A model generated the notes under the pieces. It made no database searches and was not told where the DNA came from. It saw only the letters and a program-made list of their open reading frames with translations. Shown in pieces: positions 35,354 to 48,293 of a stretch of DNA of 64,000 nucleotides. How positions within the stretch are numbered: the stretch's first letter is position 1; each line of letters starts with the position of its first letter. Source of the stretch: Diprion similis (taxonomy: Eukaryota > Arthropoda > Insecta > Hymenoptera > Diprionidae); NCBI RefSeq assembly GCF_021155765.1, contig NC_060118.1, positions 6,944,001-7,008,000 of the forward strand, read 5' to 3'. Both the position numbers and the translations under genes were made by a program.

Positions 35354-35643
35354 TAAATGGCGTTTTCAATTTGCTGCACAGACTGCGCACCGAGTGTATT
35401 TCCCCTAGGGTTACACCTTTGCTATTGGTTGAAAGCTAGGGAAATCGTACTGAGTGTAGCCAGCTGAAAACGCTGGCCGTTACGCTGGTCCGAAACGTGC
35501 GAAGCACAACTACGACCGCTACAACTATAGCCTTGAACTTGACTAGCACATTATCAGCTAAAGGGAGTGTCTCGAATATTTTCAACGGGTCGGCATACCT
35601 GTCAAACTTATCTTTTATATTTCATTATTTTCGAAATATAATC

Positions 35644-38600
35644 ATGGATCCGGCTGTCTTCCCCGAGGAAATATGGATTAAAATTCTTTTATACTGCGAC
35701 GTGCCTGACATTATTGCCTTCGGGAGCACATGTAAATACCTCAGGAAAACATCGGACACCGATTACTTGTGGTAAGTTTTGAGGTTATGTTCCTCAAACG
35801 CCCTTCGTACTTTACCGTGCCAAGGCCTTATTATTAAGAATGACAAGCTAATTCTTTAATGATTTTTCAATCCTCAACACTTATTGAGGTATTATTACAA
35901 GACTATGTAGTATATCCCAAAAAGTTTCTCAGGCAAATGATCATAAAATGATGGTGTAGCATGTACAACTGAAAGTAATCAAGGCAAATTTTTTCCAAAT
36001 ATTACCTTCAACATAGCCTGCAATTACACAACCAAAATTCGAACCATGGAAACCCACCTATCAACGAATTGACGACTCGTTGTCTTGTCTTGATCAGGAA
36101 TTTGATAAGTTGGTCGGTAATTCAACTATAAGATAAATTTCAAAGTGAAGCAAAAAATTGCCTCATAAAGATCGTTTAAATGAAATCATTTTCCAATACC
36201 AAAAGTATGTGATTCAACAATTTCGAAGAATTTAAGGGGGTGCTCTGGTCGATTTCGACGTTGACTTATATATTTTTAAATATCGAATTCCACATATCTC
36301 AAATGCGGAAAAGGGCTCAACAACATTATTTAATACACACTTCTGAACAAAAACATTCCAACTGTAAAAAAATGAAGAAATCGCATGGATTCTATGAATT
36401 TACTATTACGATTTCATAGAATCCGTGCCATTACTTTATTTCTCTGTCAAATGAAAATGTAGTGGAGCATTTTCGTTTAAAAAGAAGTGAATTATATCTA
36501 ATAGTGAATAAAAATTTTTTCAATGTATTTAAATTTGTCATCCTTTATCTAAGATATTTGACTTTTTTCTAAGTTTTCCTAAATCTGTATAAAAAGTTAT
36601 GTCCATTACAGTGGACACGTAATGTTCTTTAACTTGACAACGTTGCATTGATAAGTGCCGAGTTCATATATTCTGAAAACGTAAATTAAAATTGATAAAA
36701 ATATATTCTAGGCAAAAAACTTCATTTTAAATAGCCTACAAAATCAGATCTTTTTTCTCAGATAAGATGGCATCTTTTTTTTAATACTTTAGCTGCACTT
36801 TCTCAACTAGAACACCACTCAACGGGACACTATTCAATATATTTTGATTCAGATAGGTATTGGACCTGTTGACAAAACCCATCCCATAAAAACCAACTTA
36901 ATGAGTGAAAATTTGAGTATGAATTTTTTAAATGTATGCTCACTGGAATAGAAAAACATTCTGATGAAAGTTTCAAATTCTCATTTCTACGTGAAGACAT
37001 TCCCCCTTTTTTTTTCCTAAGTAAACGAGAAGTCTTTCATTTATAACAATTGAAATTTAAAGTTGCAATTTTATATCCTTATGCAGGGTATTTTTCTTTG
37101 TAAAAATTAAAACCAACCAACTCCAGCCGCACCGATGAATTCTAGATTTAATAAAGCATGCACGATTCGGTACATAAAAACTTTTTTATTTCAGGAAAAT
37201 CAAATGGCTGCAGCTCATATCCAAAGTACAATTCAAATTTCCTGACATGAAATGTCTCCAGTTACTAAGCGTTAGTTTTAAGGCGATGTGCTACCGACTT
37301 CACATGGTAGTGACGCTGGGGGAGAGCGTTCCATTCCCTAAGTGCTACCACTGCAGTGGTTACACGTGTCAAAGGAACTGCGTCGAAGGTTCGAGTTCAA
37401 AGGTGGTCATTGAAATCGGAAACAAATACACATGGGTCATAACACCTCATTTCGGTCTAAGACGGCATTTCTCTATGTTTGGCATACCGAAATGCAACAC
37501 AGCTAACGCAGAGGTGCAAACACAGGCGCCGAGCATAGCGAGTAGTAGCAGCAGGTTAAAAACGGATGCAAAATCAATTGCCAAAAAGCTGAAACTGTTG
37601 AGGCTATCCGAGCTAGCAACGGCAAAAATTCCACGACCCAGTGGACCGTTTTGCGTATTTTGCAATCCAGTAAAATTGTATCGTGAGAAAAAACGACTCG
37701 CATCGCACCAGAATGATGTACAAAAATACTCTAGTACAAATCCTATTTATCAAAAATTATTGAATGGATATTGCGCCGATACCGTGGAGGTTCTCGGCAT
37801 TCCTAACGTCGATGTTGTTAGTCCGGCGGAAGCCCTCCTAAGCGACGGAACTTTTCCGGTACTAAAGACTTTTGTCGATCACTTGTTTCATCAGATGGGT
37901 TTAACGGCGACGTTGAGAAAACCAAACGCTGTACTTATGTTCTGCGAACCACTCGCCATGCATCCGTTACTCAGAAAACAGCTACTTCATTACTTATTTC
38001 AAGAGGTCAAAGTTGCCAGGTAATTATTTTCACTGAACTTACAAGAATACACTCAAGTGCAAGTAATTATGTAGCCAGTTCTTAAATATTTGAAGTAAAA
38101 TCTTCACTGATGTAAAGAAAAGATTCACTTTTTATGTTCAATACTACCAATTTCAACTCTTTCACGATCTTTTCAGGGTATGTTTAGTTCCAAAACCCTT
38201 GGCTGCTTGCGCAATGCTCGATGTAGAGACTTGCGTTGTAGTAGACAGCGGCGCTCTGAGTACAACAGTTGCTGTCGTCATCGGAGGAAGGGTGATGCCT
38301 GATCGGTGGCGTCTATTACCTGTCGGTGGATATCATGTAGCCCATCATTTGAAACAAGCGATGCATTGGCAGCCAAAAGAATACCATCAAATTCCTGTTT
38401 CTTATCTGGACACTATGGCTGTTAAGGAGAGATGCAGATTGAGCTATAACATCGAAAATGAAGAGCGGAAAAGAGGGCCAACCAGAAGAGAACACATTAA
38501 TCTTAGGGTCGATAGTTATGCAGATTACAAACAGTTTTGGGTAGGTAAAAAGTAAATGAGAAAGTGATTGAAAAGTATGAAATCTGTTATGGAAATCTTT

Positions 38601-39673
38601 CGCATTCCATTGATTGATATTAAATTAAGTAAGTTGTAATTGAAAATTGATATGCTTAGTTGAAAGGCGTTGAGATCAAATCAAATACTTCAATGTTCGG
38701 AAGGAAGCCTGTAAATTCTCTGTAGCGATTGGTCAAATATTTGTTATTATTACCCAATAATAGATTGATAGAACAAGAAATTTATTTTGGCAGAGAGTAT
38801 CGCTGGGTTCTGAACTGTACATCGCACCTGAGATGATGTACGTTAGCCTCGGGCTGCCCGAAGTGATAAAGGAAGTGACTATGGGCCTTTCGGAAGAGTT
38901 GACCCAGGATTGTCTCTCCCATATTCTGTTGACCGGAGGTAACACTGATTTGTCGGGATTTGAGCTCAGGCTATCTAAAGATTTGCGTGAACTACTTCCG
39001 GAGCACAGTCCAATCTTGGAGGTCAGAAGTTGCCCAGGAACTCACAGTTGGAATGTCGCTATGGGATCAACTTACGTACCTTTGGCCGTACATCCTGGTA
39101 TGTCGTCGCTTTGTTTGATAAACATGATTTTTTTTTACTTTGATCGATCAGTTTTTTAGATTGTTTCAGGAATTGAGAAAATGAGAATCAAATTATAGAC
39201 GTTTCTCAAAAATAATTCTAAAAGTCTCTCGTTATTTTTATGTACGGCGTAAATATAGGGAATTGAATATCACTAAAGCATAATGAGAAAAGCATTAAAT
39301 GGATTTAGGAAAAAGGTTTAAGGAAATTTGTGTCTTCGTTTGAAATACCTGAAATTACAAGGCTAAAAGCATATTAATTATTGTGAATTCTCATGCTGAA
39401 CAATTAACATCGTCCAGCTTCAATGTCGATTTGAAAATTATTCCGCAAGATTTAATTGTATTTGATACGGAAAGTACTTTGCCGTGATTTTCTCGTTCAT
39501 CTCAGAACCACCATTTATTCACTTCCCACCTTTTGTATCCATTTATCATTGCATTGATAAACCATTCGTTTGTTCGACTTGCAGACAAAACGCCACCAGA
39601 ATATGTGGAAGGGAATCCGTTCTGGTTATCGCGGGAAGAGTACGTCTTATTTGGATGCGAATCGCTTGAATAG
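35644..39673 (+). CDS. F-box / actin-related fusion protein
   Basis: Exons 35644-35771, 37195-38019, 38177-38540, 38794-39097, 39585-39673; 1,710 nt, 569 aa, consistent phases. An F-box (FPEEIWIKILLYCDVPDI..) occupies about residues 5-45. The rest aligns with the actin fold: a phosphate-1-like VVIEIGNKYTWV (~112), KTFVDHLFHQM (actin subdomain 3 region), phosphate-2-like VVVDSGALSTTVAVV (~337), the nucleotide motif LLTGGNTDLSGFELRLSKDL (~484), SWNVAMGSTYVPLA and a C-terminal FWLSREEYVLFG. Actin loops are replaced by a Cys-rich patch (CYHCSGYTCQRNC) and CVFCNP. Inference: a substrate receptor or scaffold joining SCF ubiquitin ligase to an actin-like module. The exon 3/4 junction has an alternative donor four bases later. 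An in-frame upstream Met at 35497 exists, but the start at 35644 places the F-box at the N-terminus. Confidence 0.82.
36383..36428. repeat. 16-bp hairpin in intron 1 of the F-box/actin gene
   Basis: GCATGGATTCTATGAA (36383-36398) pairs with 36413-36428, with one mismatch and a 14-base loop. Confidence 0.5.
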
Positions 39674-42600
39674 TAAGAAAGTAGTAAATAGGAGATAGAT
39701 ATCAATGATGAATGATTAAAATCATGAATACTAGTACCTTAGCAATGATTATGCAAATTAGCAAACCAGTACATATGTCAAGACGTAATATCAGGAAGAG
39801 AAATGTTACCAGTGTCAAGTATATTCTATTCCTATATTGTCTATCAACTCGCAAGGTATGAATTCTCTTACAATATTATAATAATGTTGAATTAACTAGA
39901 ATGACTTTATACATTATCGAATGCATGTATGTCGTACGGTTTTGAGTACGCCTGCACATTATCGTGTGTAACCAGCGTCATATCTTTAATCTAATTTCAT
40001 CAAATATTTTAATAGACTAATTGATCAGATACCAACTCGAGAAATTCTTTGCAAATTAACTTTATTCAAATATTAAATCGACATTAAGCAAACTTGCACC
40101 TGTAAAACTATTTTAACGTAACTACGTTGCATTATAATACATTCTGAACCAAATAAGAATACTTAATTTCAGAATGAACGTATGAAATCTGAATCTTTTT
40201 AACTATAATAATATATGATATATGATATATATATATAAAATTTGAATATATTTGAATGGAAGTTTAAAGTGTTATTTTAGCTTCTCCGCTCATGATACCT
40301 GCAGGAACTTCAGAATTTCTTATTTCACCAGGTTCTAAATTCGAGATTCAATTAAAAATTGATAATATTATAACTAGATGAAATTGAGAATCTGAACTGA
40401 TTGAAATGTCGAATGAATGGTTTCACTGCCTTATTTCACTATGGTAAATTTATTATTTATGTATCTCTAGCAAGTGTTCAATACGATATTACATGACAGA
40501 AGGCTAGAAGATGTTACTGATGTTAAAAATTTACCAATGAAAATTTTGAAACTTTAACTACTTGGTAAAGTTTTCTACGCGCAATAAATAATTTCAGTTC
40601 AATATATGACTTCGTCTCTTATCTCTCAGCTATATTGGATTTTTTTAATTCGCATCCAAGAATGATACGGAAAGTTGAAAGTTTAATTAGAACAATTAGT
40701 ATCATTCAATTTTGTCCGATAAATGAATTTTTAACTTATAATAGTATTCTGAGAAATATGTTTTGTTATTTGGTAAATTTATATTGGATTTTTTGCCAAA
40801 ACAAGAACACTATACGAATAAAAGAAGAATATATATAGTATATATATATACACACATATATGTATGTAGGGATTTTTCTAGTCATCATAAACCTACCTAA
40901 AATATTAAGAAGAGAGTATACTTCCAAAATAGTAATATATACGTATACATATGATATATATGTATTGAGTAATAATTAGTAATGATAATTAATTGAAAAA
41001 AGTAATAATATATTAAACTCATGAGTCTCTCGTTTATAGGTTTATACAAAGTAAGAACAAAGAAGTAATTGTTATAATAATTTATACGTCAAGTTTCATA
41101 ATATTTATTAATAATTACTATACCTAATAATGCTGCTTATGATGAGGTATAAAAAATAATTAATATTAGTTCACAGCAACGAGCTCAATGAACATATTTT
41201 GTTACATATTATAGCAGATTTTTATCAGCTTACTATATAATTCCATCGATACAAAATATTTTCGATAAGATATTGTACAATTTAATGATAAGTTTATTGA
41301 ATTTTACTAGCACAATGTTTTGTTTGTTTTTTTTTTTTTTTTTTGTTTTTGTTTTTTATTCACGTGTTTTTCCTTCTCTTCGTGTCGTTCCTCGAACGAC
41401 TGAAAACTTTTAAAGGAACTCACAACGCTAAATCCGCATTTTTTTTTTTTTTTCTATAACATGTTAATAATTTCATCATTTCAGTTATAATTTCTTCAAT
41501 ATCGAGATCCCAAAATACTTCAATCTGTGTATTTATTTCAATGCTATACATTTGGCATCTTGTTGTGATTTCCTTTTAATAGATTATTCATTATGTTAAT
41601 GTTCTAAACATAAAATTTTTTTATTATAATCAGTGTTCTGCTACTGTTATGAACAAAGGATAATATACCAATGTCAAATTAGAATCGGCTCTATTAAAAA
41701 GAACAACCAAAAAAAAAAAAAGAAAAGAAAAAAAGCTTCAACCTGAATCCTAACAGTCTAAAATCTCACTGACAATGGACGAAAAGAAGAAAAATTGTTA
41801 AATAATTATTCATTCGGCATCAGATTTGACAAAAAATATTTATGTATAACCCTGTAATTATTGTTGCTTGGCACAAGTTTTTCATCAGATTGGAAAATAA
41901 ATAAATAATTATATGTGAGTGAAAATAATATGTTATGATATTACATCGACGCATTTAATTAAGCATATAGTTTACTACTTGTTGTACACTTAAGCTTTTA
42001 TAATTTTAACATTTGTTTTTTTGTTTTTGTTTTTTTATTGTGTAAATAACAAGAGAAACACATTTATTCAATAATTTATTTCATCACATTTTACATCAAG
42101 AAATCTCGTTATATTATGGATAAAATGAAATACAACGGCATGCGCACAATACACATACATACACATATATATTTATGTTTACATATACGCACATGTATAT
42201 GTTCTTCATGCATCTATATACATATGTATATATATATACGCACACAATATTTACACACACGCACACACAAATGCCTGTGTTTCTATCGATGTATACTATT
42301 TATGACTGTATATTTTGTGAATAAAATATTTTTTTTTTTTTTTTTTTTTTGTCCCAAGATTAGAAAGCCAATAAAAAAAATAGTTTTATAAAACTTTTTT
42401 TCTAATTCTTCTATATTTTATCAACTCTCGTTTCCGCTTTATACTCGTAAGAAAATTATTTCTTCATCGTTCAGTCCAAAATATTAACGTTTTTTAATTT
42501 GTTCATACTAATTGAATAGTAGTAGCAATAAAAGTTAAGAAAATTCGAGATTCGAATTGTTACAAATGAAACCAATAAACAAATAACAAATAAGGATACA

Positions 42601-43020
42601 TCATAGTAAAGTGAATGATATTCATTTTCCTAGGATTTGCATACTCGTTATATAAACTCTAAAAACCTTTGGCTATAAATGTGGTAACAATTATTCATAT
42701 CATTTGCAAACAAACATTATTATACCTGGTAATAATAGAAGACATATTTTCTACTCTATGGTCTGTGACGTGCATGTTTATGACTTACGATAAACTCTTG
42801 CATTTAAATTTATTCCGATGATAAAAAATACGACCAGAATACAAGAGCCAGGTAAAAGCCTGTCGGAGATCATAAAGGCAAGTTACGTTCATCGTGATCG
42901 ACAAATGACTCTATTTTTGCAAATCATAGAATTAGTATAATCTTATTCTATGTTACTATCAGTTAATCGTTTATTTTACTTACTTTAAATAAATGTTTTT
43001 TTATTATTTTTTTTTTTTTT
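39674..43020. other. AT-rich 3' flank / intergenic DNA
   Basis: Very AT-rich with TA/CA/TATG microsatellites (40830-40970, 42150-42270), T homopolymers (41322-41344, 42330-42350) and no supported gene. Part is probably 3' UTR of the F-box/actin gene. Confidence 0.5.
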
Positions 43021-43024
43021 ATAT

Positions 43025-43225
43025 TTGGTATTAGGTAAAACTACCCAAGCCACTGAACTTAAATCTTTGTTAGATATGCCGTATAGACGAACGCGCGTGT
43101 TTATAAACTGTCGCACTAGATCGCCATCACTTGACGTCTTAGTCGCATTTGAAAAATTTGCTAAAAAATTAAATGCGAATTTCCACGAAGATGTTTTATT
43201 TTACTTAATTTACTTAGGTATTTAA
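43025..43225 (+). CDS. Short ORF or orphan exon, function unknown
   Basis: About 66 residues (VLGKTTQATELKSLLD...IYLGI) open to a stop at 43223-43225. The core (TQATELKSLLDMPYRRTRVF) looks protein-like and its DNA is less AT-rich than its surroundings. A T-tract and an AG (43033-43034) just before it resemble a splice acceptor, so it may be a terminal exon of an unseen gene. I recognise no family and no partner exon, and chance is possible. Confidence 0.25.
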   Translation: MVLGKTTQATELKSLLDMPYRRTRVFINCRTRSPSLDVLVAFEKFAKKLNANFHEDVLFYLIYLGI

Positions 43226-44837
43226 AATTCTATAAAAATTAATGAAAATAATCGCCTCAATGAATATAAATATAAGTCTCGTGTTTTCGTTTTATAGGAA
43301 ATATGAACGATTAAGAATCTATAGAAAAATGACGTTTCAAAGATGTAACAAAGTCTGTAATCTTTATATTCAAGAAGCATGTATGCTAGAACTATAAATT
43401 TCAAAGTACAAACATTATGGTTTATGACAAGTTTTCTATTAGAACTATATGTATCAAAAAACGTAACGTGGGAAAGTTTAGTTCTCTCGAATAAGAAATA
43501 AATAAATAGTTTAAGATATATCTGTCTTATTTTGGCATTGTTTTGTGTCTCAGGATGCTTGGTTTTCGTTTTAATACGAATGCCAATAAATCACAATTTT
43601 GTAAGAGCTTTCCATTACGATGAAGTAATTAAACGGACAGTGATTTACATGTAACCTGTTTAGATGTAGACTTTGGAGTATTAAATTTTTTTCTATTTCC
43701 AACAGCTAGTAAATGTATGTATATATGTATGTATGTTTGTATGTATGTTCATGTATTTTACAAATTAGAATATATAAAATATATCCTAAGTTTTGGAGAA
43801 TATTTTAGTTTTAGTTTCTTCTACCTCCGTACTTGTGATGCAAATTTGGCTCACAATTGTTGTTGTCAAATCATATATATTATCTATGTAATGTAGCGTT
43901 TCAAAACTATTCGACAGAATCGGAGTGGTATCAAACGACGACGATTTATTCTTGGTACTAAAACTTGATGAATTTATATCGATAATTTGACTAATTACAC
44001 ACTGACTTTTTTAATAATAATTATTGTAAAATACTATGTCTTTCAAACGTTAACGGGGTAACTTTTGTTAAAAAAAATTGATGAAACTGTAAAGCAAACG
44101 ACTAAAAAGCCGTAAGGGTACTGAACAATTCTTCTCTGATCAACCAAACGGCACTTTATGTATTTCGCATAGGTACTATCGCGTTATTAAAAACAATTTA
44201 AAAATTATAAGGCGCTTTCTATATATATGTAAATGTGTCAAGATTTATCTAGAAAGAGATATTTCACTCATCCGCCATGGGCCTGAAATTTTTAAAGTTC
44301 GTTTGAACGAAACTATACCAAGATAGTTATTTCGCATAACTTTTTCGCTAATTGTAAGTGCGAAATTTTTTTTCAAAAATTATTACAAACTGATAATTGT
44401 AATTTAATTTTTAAAAAAGCGTGCCGACAAAATGTGTGTGCCATAAATTACACTTACATTTTACCTTTCAAACGAACGTAGGAAACTTCAGGCTCATCCT
44501 CTAATCTATTGATACTTCAATATTATACATATTAGTTTTTTCATATCAGTATTATTATTATATATATACAAATTATATACAAAATTGTTATAATAATTCT
44601 GAACAAACTATTTCGATGCTTATAAATTCTCTCTGTTAGTCTTTTTGCTTTATTTTTACGAATATGGATGTATAAGGTTTGATCAATTTCACGTCAAGTC
44701 TTTGAACAAGAAATAGAACAAAAAAGATATATCTTTCGGCCTCATCTCAACTGTCGCTAACAGCGCCTAAGTGTTATGATCCTAAAAAGTTTTTACCTCT
44801 AATATAAATTTGGGGTAATAATAAACTGCGGCTATTA
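43226..44837. other. Intergenic and RAB39 3' flank
   Basis: AT-rich DNA. A minus-strand AATAAA at 44649-44654, 184 bases past the RAB39 stop, is a plausible polyadenylation signal. TATG repeats lie at 43720-43750. No coding sequence seen. Confidence 0.5.
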
Positions 44838-47088
44838 TTAGCAGCAAGAACTTTTTGCCGGTTCGGCTTCAATTAAATTGAAATCCAACCCTCCGGGTCT
44901 GGCAAATCCGGTTTTGATGCCGTCCCATCCATCCTCCAACTTATACTCACCAGTTTGTATTCTGTTGTATACTTCCTGTGTCACCGTTTTAAAAGCATCT
45001 TCAACATTTATTCCTGTCTTGGCGCTAGTCTCAATGTGGTGAACTCCGTGCTGATCGGCAAACGCCCTTGCTTCCTCCTTCGAAACCTCTCTTCTGCCTC
45101 CATTGCTCACTAAATCTACCTTACATCCTACCAATGCAAAAACGGGACGATGAGGCTCGATATGCCTCCGTGCTTCCATCATCCATTGCGGTATGTGCTC
45201 AAAACTCGCTCTATTACATACATCGTAAACTAGAAGTGCTCCGACTGAATTTCTGTAGTAAGACTTCGTTATGGACCTGAAATATGGAGAGATATGTATT
45301 TTTATTACTCATTCGAATTTTTTTTTTTTTTTTTGTCTTATCTTATTGTTAAACATTTCAAGAATATATTCTCAAAATTTTAAGTCGATCTGAGCAAAAC
45401 TCTTGAAGGGGGGTGGGGGGGGGTAAGGGTTTCAGCGTAGAAAAAAAACTACTTTTTTTGTGAATTTTTTTTGAAAATATGGATTGAGCAAATTTATTGA
45501 AACCTTTTGTACATTATTAAGCATACTTTTAACAATATTCTGTAATTTTTTCATGCAGAAATATTGCAAAACGAGCCGATGACAGAGCTTTTTTTCTTCA
45601 CTTTTTTAGCTCAATAAACTTTAAACGCGTTTTTCTCAAAACTACTTTTTCAAAGTCCGTGTTCACTGCCATTTACAAACTACTTGACCGATTCATTCCA
45701 AACTTGGCACTCATTTTCTACATATAAAATACCTCCCCCCAACGTTTAGTTAAAAATTTTTTTTTTAACATTAAGAGGGTTTCCCACCCACAAAATGGCG
45801 GAATTTTTCGTGGAAAATAGCAGTTTACACTTTAGATGGCCACCAAAAATTTTTGAATGAAAAAAAAAAAATAATCGTAGAACGTTGGGGGGTGGATTTG
45901 ATAATACTTTGACTAAATTTTAATGGATTTTGATTTCAGATAATTTCCGACCGAGATATAGTGAACACCGCAAATGGTTTTTTTTCAAGACGCTCTGGGG
46001 CAAGCTCTGTCACCGGTTTATTTTGCAATATTTCTGCATGAAAAAATTACAGAATATTGTTAAAAGTATGCTTAATAACGTACAAAAGGTTTTAATGAAT
46101 TTGCTCAATCCATAATTTCAAAAAAAATTCACAAAAAAAGTGTTTTTTTTTACGCTGAAACCCTTACCCCCCCCCCCTTAAAGAATGGTTGAAAAAAAAT
46201 AAATAAAAATTGTATAATGTATGGAATTTGACGAAGCAAAAGAAGTGAGAAATTTGAATAAATTGAACGTCCGTAAATATTTGGTTTGTTTTTTAAAATG
46301 CTAATTAGAAAAAAGATGTAACTCCTCTGTAGAAAAGCTACCTAAATCTTTCTTGGCCTGCTGTGTCCCAGAGCTGTAGTTTAATCCTGGTCCCATCTTT
46401 GACCTCGATTAATCTGGCAAAAAAGTCTACTCCAACTGTTGGGTCCGATAGCTGTAATGAGAAAGTAAGCTTATAGTTTCCACAAATCAGAAAAACAAAC
46501 AAACCAATGTTTGGTTGTGAATCATGCTGTTTATCTGGGATTTGGGATTTTGAAAGGTTATTTGCGACGATTCATGTTTGCACTTTGACATACAATAATC
46601 AGTGATTCATTCTTTATAAATACGCCGATCAGAGGTCGTGGAATTTGTTTCAAACTGAGCGTTATAGTATGGAAAAAAAATTCCTAAAGTACGATTAAAC
46701 GACAAAGAAAATTCCTCTGATAATCAGCTCGGCATCTGTATAGTAATATCTATGATTTTCAATACATGTTTCAGCGTGCCAAAGAAAAATAATTAACGAT
46801 CGAAATTTTTAGGGCAATAGATTAAATACTGGAGTGGAATGTACAAGTTTGGACTACTTATCATGCATATTCGATATTGATAACAACGAAGTACGAAGAT
46901 CAGATGCGATACAGGGTCAAGAGCAAAGATAAATATGCGTATGGAAAAAATAAAAATTAATCACAACCAGACGTACATACCTCGGCGAATTTACCATCGG
47001 TAAAATATTTGAGCAACGAACTTTTTCCAACCGTACTGTCTCCGATGAGAATCAATCGGAATTGATAATCAAAAATAGGTTCCACCAT
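44838..47088 (-). CDS. Rab39: Ras-related small GTPase RAB39
   Basis: Vesicle-traffic GTPase linked in the family to endolysosomal transport and autophagy. Exons 46981-47088, 46342-46451, 44838-45276; 657 nt, 218 aa. Motifs: P-loop GDSTVGKS (residues 14-21), switch [10 protein letters not shown], switch [11 protein letters not shown], guanine-specificity GCKVDL, and ETSAK. The C-terminus ends KSSCC, a double-geranylgeranylation CC tail. [16 protein letters not shown] and the IKTGF stretch near the end are typical of Rab39 rather than Rab2/4/14. The G4 motif has CKVD in place of NKxD, as Rab39 proteins use HKCD-type variants. Intron 2 (45277-46341) carries a foldback transposon. Head-to-head with MOCS3. 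Confidence 0.94.
45335..46180. mobile_element. TTAA-flanked foldback element, copy 1 (RAB39 intron 2)
   Basis: A non-coding element whose left sub-terminal part (about 45413-45620) recurs inverted at about 45985-46180. The right end reads ACGCTGAAACCCTTAC, then a C run, then TTAA. The left end appears truncated at a T-run compared with copy 2. The middle contains CCCACAAAATGGCGGAATTT, shared with copy 2. Confidence 0.8.
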
Positions 47089-48293
47089 TTTGAAGTTTTG
47101 GCTTTTTGAGGCGGCGCGATTCGTTCAATTACTGAGCGATAAAATCGTGCGTCGTCGCGTTAAAAATAGCGCATCTTTGTAACCTCCGTACGTTTCCCAG
47201 CAGAGTGTGAATTTGCACAAAACACGAGAGTCCTTTCAGCTGACCGTGACACATTAATTGTTACTTCCTCTCGCACTAGCTTGGTTTGATTTGATTTGTA
47301 TTGTTTATTACGACCAAAGCTACGCGACTCGTGTAGGATTTCAATTCAACTGCGCATGACGCGCTTGTTCCTATACTTGTAAATCAACTACGTCTTATCA
47401 CTAGTTCGACTAACGTAAAATTTCATTATTTATGTATTTATTTTGGCAGACGATTACAATTCACTGCCGATACACTATCCCCCACTCTATACCATAATTA
47501 AACACGGTATCTCATTGGCCACCACTCTACTCCAACTTATCAGATGCGCAGTTAGAACTTATTTCGTTACGTAATGCGATTTTGAGGTTAATAAGCATCG
47601 TAGCACGGCAGCGCTGATGCATAGACAAAACATTTGATTTTCTCGATTCTCTGTTTTTCTCTTGTTTTGCTATGGTAAATATCGACCAACAACAAATACA
47701 TTCAATTGATCACTATTTATCACAGCTGACGTAACATACGCATGCTGACAATGAGTTGATACGAGCGTAGGCTGCTTATCTACATCTGCTGCGTATGAAA
47801 AATTGTAACCATGACAAGATTACGTGTTATTTCAAGCGTGTAACGTGTTCCTCACTGAAATATAATCATGTTTCAAGGGGTTGTTCCTACTGGTTCCTGC
47901 CCAGCCATCTTTAATAATGCAAGCCATCTTGGATTTTCAACCAATCGGATTTGAAATCATTTAGCGCGCATTTTAAAATGTCAAAATCTCCACGTGTTGA
48001 ATCGGTGATTGTTGAATCAACTTTTCAAACCATAACATTTGAATGAATAAAATTCTTTGAATTGATTAATGCACACTACGCAGAAGCGTCGAAAAATATA
48101 TTCTTCCTTATTTCTAAGTCCGTGATACGGAGTAGTACCGTAAATCCGTGATATCGACGATGTCGAGAAATTCAGGGTTGGGTTAGGTCAGGTTAGGTTA
48201 ATTCTAAGAAATCCGCACGTTCTCAAGACAGATTTTTCAGAGCTCGCGTTAGATTCTGAGTTGATTTTGATTTGTCATAAATAATTGTAAGCA
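47089..48293. promoter_or_regulatory. Head-to-head promoter interval RAB39-MOCS3
   Basis: 1.2 kb between divergent start codons. No TATA box is obvious. Contains an interstitial TTAGG-like stretch (48175-48200) about 95 bases before MOCS3. Otherwise nothing recognisable. Confidence 0.45.
48175..48200 (+). repeat. Short interstitial TTAGG-like repeat
   Basis: GGGTTGGGTTAGGTCAGG followed by GTTAGGTTA: degenerate copies of the insect telomere unit TTAGG. Confidence 0.6.

Larger units (their letters stand above)
34578..35643. promoter_or_regulatory. Head-to-head promoter interval of SON and the F-box/actin gene
   Basis: About 1.07 kb between two divergent start codons, so it should hold both promoters. 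It contains one complete and one partial copy of the GGGTGCGTTCCGAAAT inverted-repeat element. No TATA box is evident. Confidence 0.5.
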
